Below, in pieces: positions 58,482 to 64,000 of a stretch of DNA of 64,000 nt. The stretch covers positions 1 to 64,000 of the forward strand of contig JAXMAM010000016.1 of NCBI GenBank assembly GCA_046350455.1, in the 5' to 3' direction. A program made the translations under genes and the position numbers. Position 1 is the first letter of the stretch; every line of letters starts with the position of its first letter. This stretch comes from CAZXGD01 sp046350455 (GTDB lineage Bacteria > Planctomycetota > Phycisphaerae > Phycisphaerales > SM1A02). The notes below the pieces were generated by a model. That model worked only from the letters and a program-made list of their open reading frames with translations. It did no database searches and had not been told where the DNA came from.

Positions 58482-59141
58482 TCAGCTCCGGCGGCGCCGG
58501 GAGGCTGAGAGACCTGCTGCGGCCAGGAGCGTAAGGGCGCCCGGGCCTGGGACGATCTGATAGGCAAGGAAGTCGCCGGCAACCGATGTGTTGCTCCACC
58601 AGTCGGTGGCCATGGTGCTGCGGCTCAGGTGGTCAATGCCAGAGTCGCCGCCGCCACCACCTGAGGTGGCCACGTCGAAGTACATGGTGTCACCCACGCC
58701 AAGACCCAGCGCGGCCAGGCTGATGGCCCAGGTCACCGTGTTGCCGGAGGCGCTGTTGGTGAAGGTCAGCTCGCTGCCCCAGTTCCAGTTGCTGCCAGTC
58801 CAGTCCACGAACTGGGAGTTGTTGCTGTTCTGGTCAACCCACGAGCCGATGAAGTGGTCAATCTGCCGGCCGTTCAGGTCCACGGGGCGGTTCCAGGCGT
58901 TGGAGCCAGTGCCACCCGCAGCGGTGTCCATGAAGATCATGTACTTGGTCCACGTCTCAAAGCTCACCGTGCTGACCGAGATGTACAGCGTGGTGGCGTC
59001 GTTGGACACCTCAACAGAGGAGATGTCCAGGTTGGACGGGGCAGTTTCGAACATGTCACCCGTGGCGTCGTTGTAGACCACGCTGGCCTGGGCGACAGTG
59101 GCGGCGATCAACGCGCCTGCGGAAGCAGCAATCTTGATCAC
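58482..59141 (-). CDS. Secreted protein with PEP-CTERM-like sorting tail (first of three)
   Basis: 219 residues from a GTG start with AGGAG upstream. Signal peptide MIKIAASAGALIAATVAQAS. The body is VVYNDATGDMFETAPSNLDISSVEVSNDATTLYISVSTVSFETWTKYMIFMDT...WNWGSELTFTNSASGNTVTWAISLAALGLGVGDTMYFDVATSGGGGG, a beta-sandwich pattern similar to carbohydrate- or surface-binding domains. Tail: FLAYQIVPGPGALTLLAAAGLSASRRRRS. It leads the three-gene operon, with a good promoter upstream. Confidence 0.85.
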   Translation of the reverse strand: MIKIAASAGALIAATVAQASVVYNDATGDMFETAPSNLDISSVEVSNDATTLYISVSTVSFETWTKYMIFMDTAAGGTGSNAWNRPVDLNGRQIDHFIGSWVDQNSNNSQFVDWTGSNWNWGSELTFTNSASGNTVTWAISLAALGLGVGDTMYFDVATSGGGGGDSGIDHLSRSTMATDWWSNTSVAGDFLAYQIVPGPGALTLLAAAGLSASRRRRS

Positions 59142-59225
59142 AGGAAGCTCCTGAAAGGGACATCTCAGCGTGGTTCGCCACGCGCGCCCTTTCCGCAGCC
59201 TCCAACCTCATTGGGGAACAGCAAG

Positions 59226-59254
59226 AATGTAGTCCGCAGACCCCGTCTGAGCAA
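59226..59254 (-). promoter_or_regulatory. Promoter of the three PEP-CTERM-like genes
   Basis: TTGCTC (59254-59249), 17-base spacer, TACATT (59231-59226) on the minus strand. Predicted start is near 59219, about 78 bases before the first GTG. Confidence 0.6.
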
Positions 59255-59279
59255 GGATCTTTGGTGAGAGTCTCTGCGC

Positions 59280-61328
59280 TTATTGGACTATTCCCCAGGA
59301 TCCCAGCAGGATTCCCAGGTCTGTTCCATCCACCGTGCCATCCTGGTTCAGGTCTGCTGTGCCAGAAGCCCCCCAGGAGCCCAGCAGGATGCCCAGATCC
59401 GTCCCATCCACGGTCCAGTCCCCGTTCAGGTCCGCTGGGCTCTGCGGGGTCTGGCTGTAGACCAGCGCGGTGTAGGGAGCCATGGTGATCACGCCGCTGT
59501 AGGCCATGCCGTTCCACGGGACAGCTGCAGCGCTGGTGTCAAAGCTGGGGTAGTTGGAGTAGTCCGCGCTGTAGCCGTTCCAGTCGCTGTTGAAGCGCAG
59601 CCGCCACAGGCCAGCGCGGGGCAGGCCGATGCGATAGTTGGTGTAGGAGCTGTTGCTGAAGTTGGCCACCACCACCACGTCGTCGCCGGGGCCGCCGTTC
59701 TGCCACCGATGGAACCCCACCACCTTGTTGGTGTTGTTCACGTGGTGCATGTTGGTGGACCAGCCGCTCAGGCCGCGCGTGTTGCCGTGCACGTTCTTGC
59801 GCATGGCGATCAGGTCGCGGTACAGCGCGGTGATGGGCGCGTAGGTGGTGGCCTTGGACCAGTCCAGCGGATCGTCTGCTGCAAACCACCCATCCTCCAG
59901 GAACTCCTGCCCCTGGAAGAGCATGGGGATGCCCGGCGCAGTCATCACCAGCGCTGCGCCCAGCGTGCTGCGCTTGCGGCTGTACCAGCTGCCTGCGTTC
60001 CCCGGCCAGATGGCCTCGGGCACGCGGGTGTTGCCGTTGGCCACCTCGTCGTGGCTCTCGGTGTAGATGATGCGCTGCTGCATGGAGCCGTTGTACGCGT
60101 TGGTCACGGCGTAGCGCACCTGCTCCATGTCGCGCTCAGAATCGTTGGCCGCCTGCAGCGCGGCGCGGATGGGGTGGACAAAGCCGGGATCCCACTGCGT
60201 GTCAAAGCCAGCGCCGCCAGCGCCTGTGGTCTTGGTGAGCCACTCGTTGCTGTCCATGTCCTCGGCGATCATCAGCTTGCCGGGGAACTGCGCGTCGGCC
60301 TCGTTGTTCACCCACTGGAGCAGGCTCCAGCCCTCAGGGATGTCCGGGCCAAACTGGTCCTGCTTGCGGATGTACTTGGTGCCGTCAAAGCGCAGGCCAT
60401 CCAGGCGGAACTCATCCAGCCACATGATGGCGTTGTCGCGGATGTAGCTGCGCACTTCGCCGCGCGTGTAGTCCGGGCGCGGCCCCCATGGCGTGTTGGC
60501 GCGGGCATCCTGGAAGAAGTAGATGCCGCCCATGCCGCCGGTGTTCCACGTGTCGTACTGCCACAGATCCAGGTCGGACGGCCCCAGGTGGTTGTAGACC
60601 ACGTCGCCCATCACTGCGATGCCGCGCGCATGCGCTGCGTCCACAAATGCCTTCAGCGCATCGGGCCCGCCGTAGGACTCCTCCACGCTGAACGGGTGCG
60701 AGGGGTTGTAGCCCCAGCTCAGGTCGCCCGGGAACTCGTTCACGGGCATCAGCATGACTGCGTTGACGCCCAGGTCCTTCAGGTAGTCCAGCTTCTGGGC
60801 CGCTGTGGCAAAGGTGCCAGGCAGGCCCTGCCCAGCCGGCACGTTGAAGGTGCCAACGTGCATCTCATAGGCGACCGTCTCTGTCCACGGCGCCATCTGG
60901 AAGGCGCTGGTCTGCCACTGGTACGCCCCTGGCTGGTAGACGATGCTGTTGCCCACGCTGTTGGTCAGCACGCGCGCGCGGGCGTCGTTCTTCCACGCAG
61001 AGACAGCGTTGCGCTTGATGAAGAACTTGTACTGCGCGCCAGCAGGCACCCACAGGATGTCGCGCGACCAGTAGCCGTTGCCTTCGGAGTACAGCTGCGA
61101 TGCCACGCTGGTGCTGTTCCAGCTGTTGAAGGTGCCAGCCACGTTCACGCTGGTGGCGTTGGGGGCCCACACGCGGAACGTCACGCCGTACTGCGTGGCA
61201 CCCTGGGTGTAGGGAATGGCGCCCACACCAGGCCGGGTGGAGACCTGGGCAAAGGCGCCAGCCGCGGTCAGGAGCAGGGCGGCAGCGCCCGCCAGGAGCT
61301 GCAGGGGGGTCCGATCTGCGGAGTGCAT
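59280..61328 (-). CDS. Secreted GH13 alpha-glucan enzyme with dockerin-like repeats
   Basis: 682 residues, signal peptide MHSADRTPLQLLAGAAALLLTAAGAFAQ. An N-terminal CBM48-like domain (YGVTFRVWAPNATSVNVAGTFNSWNS...YWSRDILWVPAGAQYKFFIKR) precedes the GH13 barrel. Catalytic stations are FRLDGLRFDGTKYI (Asp), MIAEDMDSNEW (Glu) and YTESHDEVAN (Asp). ESYGGPDALKAFVDAAHARGIAVMGDVVYNHLGP recalls branching enzymes and maltooligosyltrehalose trehalohydrolases, so the exact reaction is open. It ends with two repeats (ADLNGDWTVDGTDLGILLGSWG, ADLNQDGTVDGTDLGILLGSWG) without the Cys pair of the 45.5 kb protein. TACCCT lies 10 bases before the ATG. Confidence 0.9.
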   Translation of the reverse strand: MHSADRTPLQLLAGAAALLLTAAGAFAQVSTRPGVGAIPYTQGATQYGVTFRVWAPNATSVNVAGTFNSWNSTSVASQLYSEGNGYWSRDILWVPAGAQYKFFIKRNAVSAWKNDARARVLTNSVGNSIVYQPGAYQWQTSAFQMAPWTETVAYEMHVGTFNVPAGQGLPGTFATAAQKLDYLKDLGVNAVMLMPVNEFPGDLSWGYNPSHPFSVEESYGGPDALKAFVDAAHARGIAVMGDVVYNHLGPSDLDLWQYDTWNTGGMGGIYFFQDARANTPWGPRPDYTRGEVRSYIRDNAIMWLDEFRLDGLRFDGTKYIRKQDQFGPDIPEGWSLLQWVNNEADAQFPGKLMIAEDMDSNEWLTKTTGAGGAGFDTQWDPGFVHPIRAALQAANDSERDMEQVRYAVTNAYNGSMQQRIIYTESHDEVANGNTRVPEAIWPGNAGSWYSRKRSTLGAALVMTAPGIPMLFQGQEFLEDGWFAADDPLDWSKATTYAPITALYRDLIAMRKNVHGNTRGLSGWSTNMHHVNNTNKVVGFHRWQNGGPGDDVVVVANFSNSSYTNYRIGLPRAGLWRLRFNSDWNGYSADYSNYPSFDTSAAAVPWNGMAYSGVITMAPYTALVYSQTPQSPADLNGDWTVDGTDLGILLGSWGASGTADLNQDGTVDGTDLGILLGSWGIVQ

Positions 61329-61445
61329 GTCGGAGACAAGGGTAGCCCAAGAACCCAGCGCGGGCCTGTTTTGGCCGGGCAGATTGGGGCCGAGAAGGGA
61401 ACGAGAAGGGGCCTAGAACGCCGCGGGCGCCGCGCCTGTGCTGGG

Positions 61446-62579
61446 TCAGTGCCCAAACAGGTTGGTGGCCGCAAACATCCCCTTCTCCTCGAAGAACCGC
61501 AGGGCCTCATCCACGCTCCGGAAGATGCGGGTGGCCGTCTCGGTGATGAAGGGGCTTGGATTCTTGCGGGGCTTCCAGACTACATAGACTTCCTTGGTGT
61601 GTTCGAACGCGTGGTGCAGCTCGCGCTCCACGCCGCTGCTCAGGCCGGGCTGGCCGCTGGGCAGTTCTGGCACCAGGCTGACGATCATGTCGCTCTGGTC
61701 AATCAGCTTGAAGTCGCGCATGTAGATCTGGCCGTCCACGTCGCCTGCGATGTCCAGCACCTGGCGCACCGGCACGCGGATGGGCGGGCCGCCAGCGCGG
61801 CCGCCAAAGCTGTGCGCGGCCACCTCGATGAAGTCCACGCCCTGGCGGGCCGCCTCCAGCGCGCGGTCCAGCAGCAGCTTCTCGTCCACGTCGCCCGGGT
61901 CAAAGGTGATGAACTGCTTGGCCAGCGCTGCACGGAACGAGTCGATCTCAGCCAGCACATCGGGCATGTCCACCACGTGGCTCATGGGGAAGCTGGGATA
62001 CACCTTGCGCATCTCCGGCTTGGTCACCAGACGCAGTGCGGTTTCCACGGTGTCGTGCTGGCGGCCGCGGCTCAGGATGTAGAAGTTCTGGCCGCACCCC
62101 AGGGCCTGCGCCATCAGCTCGGTGGCCAGGATCTCCTCCTCGCGCCAGACCATGCAGTCCTTCAGGGTGGCGTCAATGTCATGATCGCGGTGCAGCCGGT
62201 GGTGCACCACCTCGATGTTGTCCACCAGGCAGATGAACATGTCCGGCTCCAGCTTCTGCAGCTGGTCAAAGTCAAAGGCGCTGAACAGCCCGTGCCGCCA
62301 GCGGAAGGTGGCATGCGTGTTCACCATGACGTTGGGGTGGTCGTCGCGCGGCGTGGTGGCGGCGATCACGTCCTTGAGCGCAGCCCGGCGCAGGCTGGTC
62401 AGGCGGCTCCAGGGCAGGTCCAGGATGCGGCCTGGGCGCACGTCTGGCGCCTCCTGGTACATCAGGTCGCCCACGTTGAAGAGCTCCACGCGCTGGCCCC
62501 GGCCAGAAGCAGCGTCGGCCACCGCCTGCAGGTAGGGCTTCTTGTCCACGCCGATCTGGCCAGTGATGATGGCTCGCAT
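61446..62579 (-). CDS. P-loop kinase-like protein fused to a nucleoside deoxyribosyltransferase-like domain
   Basis: 377 residues from ATG 62579 (MRAIITGQIGVDKKPYLQAV). The P-loop GQIGVDKK is unusual in having Asp-Lys-Lys where GKS/T is typical. NVMVNTHATFRWRHGLFSAFDFDQLQKLEPDMFICLVD recalls archaeal AdkA-type adenylate kinases. The middle part (VYPSFPMSHVVDMPDVLAEIDSFRAALAKQFITFDPGDVDE) is a linker with conserved look. The C-terminus (DGQIYMRDFKLIDQSDMIVSLVPELPSGQPGLSSGVERELHHAFEHTKEVYVVWKP) looks like a nucleoside 2-deoxyribosyltransferase fold, with S-x-G-V-E-R-E. Substrate is unknown; I infer a nucleotide. It lies 25 bases after ispF and is probably cotranscribed with it. Confidence 0.65.
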   Translation of the reverse strand: MRAIITGQIGVDKKPYLQAVADAASGRGQRVELFNVGDLMYQEAPDVRPGRILDLPWSRLTSLRRAALKDVIAATTPRDDHPNVMVNTHATFRWRHGLFSAFDFDQLQKLEPDMFICLVDNIEVVHHRLHRDHDIDATLKDCMVWREEEILATELMAQALGCGQNFYILSRGRQHDTVETALRLVTKPEMRKVYPSFPMSHVVDMPDVLAEIDSFRAALAKQFITFDPGDVDEKLLLDRALEAARQGVDFIEVAAHSFGGRAGGPPIRVPVRQVLDIAGDVDGQIYMRDFKLIDQSDMIVSLVPELPSGQPGLSSGVERELHHAFEHTKEVYVVWKPRKNPSPFITETATRIFRSVDEALRFFEEKGMFAATNLFGH

Positions 62580-62604
62580 GTGAGCCGTGCAGACTACGCG
62601 CAAA

Positions 62605-63135
62605 TCACGCTGGATTCTGCGTTCGCACCAGAAGCGCCACCACGTGCACTTCAATGGCGCGGCCCTCGCCCACAGCGTCCACGCGTTCGTGCGTCTTCCC
62701 CTTTAGGTTGAGGCGGTCTGCTGGCACCCCCAAGATGTTGGACACATGGGCCACGATCTGCGCCTTCACAGGCCCAATCTTGGGGCGTTCGCAGATGACC
62801 GTCATGTCCATGTTTCCAACGTCCCAGCCAGCGTGACGCATGCGGCGCACCGCTTCGTCCAGAAACACGCGGCTGTCCTTGCCCTTCCACTGCGGGTCTG
62901 TGTCTGGAAACAGCTGTCCAATGTCCGGCATGCCCAGCGCCCCAAGGAGCGCATCAGTCACAGCGTGCAGCAGAACGTCGCCATCGGAGTGTCCCACGGG
63001 CCCTCGGTCGTGCGGCACATGCACGCCGCCCAGCACAAAGGGGCTCCCTTCCCCTGCAGGGGCCAGCGGCTCCAGCCGGTGCAGGTCATAGCCATGGCCC
63101 ACTCGGAAGGCAGGGTGGTGTGCAGCAGCAGGCAT
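62605..63135 (-). CDS. ispF: 2-C-methyl-D-erythritol 2,4-cyclodiphosphate synthase
   Basis: 176 residues. It forms the cyclic diphosphate of the MEP isoprenoid pathway, using Zn2+ and Mg2+. RVGHGYDLHRLEPLAP supplies the metal-binding Asp and His. GPVGHSDGDVLLHAVTDALLGALGMPDIGQLFPDTDPQWKGKDSRVFL is the family signature. GNMDMTVICERPKIGPVKAQIVAHVSNILGVPADRLNLKGKTHERVDAVGEG completes the active site. No IspD is fused or adjacent. The gene starts 11 bases after the lipoprotein stop. Confidence 0.97.
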   Translation of the reverse strand: MPAAAHHPAFRVGHGYDLHRLEPLAPAGEGSPFVLGGVHVPHDRGPVGHSDGDVLLHAVTDALLGALGMPDIGQLFPDTDPQWKGKDSRVFLDEAVRRMRHAGWDVGNMDMTVICERPKIGPVKAQIVAHVSNILGVPADRLNLKGKTHERVDAVGEGRAIEVHVVALLVRTQNPA

Positions 63136-63146
63136 GGAGCAGGCGG

Positions 63147-63668
63147 CTAGCGATCGTCTGCGGTGGTGCGTGCCGGAACAGGAGCGCGTGGCTGCGCGGT
63201 GGCTGTTGGCTGCGTGGAGTCGTACACCTGCAGCCGGTAGCTCTCGTCTGGGCGCGGCGCCTCTGGAGCGGGGCGGTAGCTGACGTCAATGCGGCGGCAC
63301 GCTGCAGGTGGGCAGCTCAGCTGGTTCTCCAGCGAGCCAGTCATGGTGTCCGCCACCCACACCGAGTACATCATGCGGGAGGGGCGCTTGGCCTGGTCAT
63401 CGCCGCCAGACTCCTCAAAGTTGAAGGTCAGCTGCTTGCCCGGCGGGATCTCCATGATGAAGAAGGGCGTGCCGTTGGGGTGGTTCTCGTCGCGCTCGCA
63501 CACGTTGATCACCGCCACCGTGACCGGCAGCGACGACGTGCTGATGTAGGTAAAGCCGCCACCCGTGTGCGGGTAGTACCCGCCTGAGGTGGTGTAGCAG
63601 CCAGAGAGGCCGAGGGAGACCAGAAGTCCTGCGCCCAACAGGGCGCCCAGCGATGCCGCCTTGCGCAT
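63147..63668 (-). CDS. Lipoprotein of unknown function
   Basis: 173 residues. Signal MRKAASLGALLGAGLLVSLGLSGC has a lipobox (LSGC), so it should be lipidated at the Cys. After a Tyr/Gly/Thr-rich stretch (YTTSGGYYPHTGGGFTYIS) comes a compact beta domain (VTVAVINVCERDENHPNGTPFFIMEIPPGKQLTFNFEESGGDDQAKRPSRMMYSVW) with four further Cys. It ends in a disordered Pro/Thr/Arg tail. It lies between murD and ispF, with 11-base gaps on both sides, so it is in an operon. TAGGAT lies 8 bases before the ATG. Confidence 0.8.
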   Translation of the reverse strand: MRKAASLGALLGAGLLVSLGLSGCYTTSGGYYPHTGGGFTYISTSSLPVTVAVINVCERDENHPNGTPFFIMEIPPGKQLTFNFEESGGDDQAKRPSRMMYSVWVADTMTGSLENQLSCPPAACRRIDVSYRPAPEAPRPDESYRLQVYDSTQPTATAQPRAPVPARTTADDR

Positions 63669-63679
63669 GGGTGCGAATC

Positions 63680-64000
63680 CTACAGCCCCTTCACAAGCTC
63701 AGAAAACGCCTCGCCACGGGCCTCGAAGTTGGGGAACTGGTCCCAGCTTGCGCAGCCTGGAGAAAGCAGCAGCACGTCGCCAGGCTGGGCGCGCGCCTTG
63801 GCGCAGCGGATGGCCTCTGGCAGCGTGCCGCACGCCTGCGTTCCAGCTGGTCCGCACAGCTGCGGCGCGGTGGTGCCAATGGCGTACACGCCCGCCAGCT
63901 CTGCAGCCAGCTGCCGGATGGGGGCCAGATCAATCTTCTTGTCGTAGCCGCCAGCAATCAGGTGGATGCGCTTGGGTTCTGGGAAGGCAGCCACTGCCAG
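63680..64000 (-). CDS. murD: UDP-N-acetylmuramoylalanine-D-glutamate ligase MurD, C-terminal part
   Basis: 106 C-terminal residues, cut by the window edge. LAVAAFPEPKRIHLIAGGYDKKIDLAPI and DVLLLSPGCASWDQFPNFEARGEAFSELVKGL match the C-terminal Rossmann-like domain of MurD, including the LSP-x-CAS-x-D-x-F motif. MurD adds D-glutamate to UDP-MurNAc-L-Ala in peptidoglycan synthesis. Its presence supports a peptidoglycan cell wall. It is 11 bases upstream of the lipoprotein gene. Confidence 0.93.
   Translation of the reverse strand: MAVAAFPEPKRIHLIAGGYDKKIDLAPIRQLAAELAGVYAIGTTAPQLCGPAGTQACGTLPEAIRCAKARAQPGDVLLLSPGCASWDQFPNFEARGEAFSELVKGL

Noticed and set aside
59283..62711. Very long plus-strand open frame opposite the GH13 and kinase-like genes
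   Set aside because: It is the antisense shadow of two clearly conserved minus-strand genes in GC-rich DNA. Its His/Ala/Val/Gln-rich composition matches no family.

Overview
The window is GC-rich, densely coding bacterial DNA. It best fits a planctomycete, probably class Phycisphaerae / order Phycisphaerales. The basis is indirect: secreted proteins ending in VPGPGAL...RRRR sorting tails, dockerin-like DLNxDGxVDGTDLGxLLGxWG repeats, prepilin-like proteins of planctomycete style, a type II secretion operon with an additional secreted protein, LPS genes (lpxK, a GT9 enzyme) and a bacterial topoisomerase VI. No rRNA, tRNA, CRISPR array, transposase or prophage was seen.

Layout. 1-9.2 kb (minus): a type II secretion operon, secreted protein > gspE > F > G > H > I > J > K > GspL-like (cut by the window edge). 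9.4-12.5 kb: an orphan CoA-transferase alpha subunit, an MFS transporter and a sigma-70 factor with a hairpin leader. 12.7-17.7 kb: ndk, then a topoisomerase VI B/A pair, a histidine kinase and a cold-shock protein. 18-24.4 kb: rpsO-pnp, an acyl-CoA carboxylase carboxyltransferase, rdgB and a YkgJ-like protein. 24.3-29.7 kb (minus): NfeD(long)-NfeD(short)-FloA-glycosyltransferase-membrane protein operon. 29.7-30.4 kb: a non-coding, repeat-rich stretch with inverted and tandem repeats. 30.4-32.3 kb: two tandem prepilin-like proteins. 32.8-41.7 kb: ridA, a Ser/Thr kinase, a GT9-maf-lpxK operon, HU, dnaB and an ECF sigma gene with two exported/membrane proteins. 41.7-45.3 kb: truA, a large exported protein and an LmbE-type deacetylase. 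45.5-61.3 kb: a dockerin-bearing secreted protein and an alpha-glucan locus. 61.4-64 kb: murD (partial), a lipoprotein, ispF and an unusual P-loop kinase/deoxyribosyltransferase-like fusion.

The alpha-glucan locus combines an ABC importer (a fused solute-binding protein/permease, a second permease and an ATPase) with a divergent plus-strand set: an exported neopullulanase-like GH13, malQ and glgP. Three PEP-CTERM-like secreted proteins and a secreted GH13 with dockerin repeats follow on the minus strand. Within this locus, 50.8-54.0 kb carries six single-base frame breaks in three genes whose catalytic residues are all still encoded, so the sequence may be locally error-prone.

Promoters that can be recognised share a TANNNT -10 element. 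Several genes without a Shine-Dalgarno sequence have this element 6-13 nt before the start codon, suggesting leaderless mRNAs. Most interesting are the bacterial topoisomerase VI pair, the kinase/deoxyribosyltransferase-like fusion, the solute-binding protein/permease fusion and the 29.7-30.4 kb repeat element.
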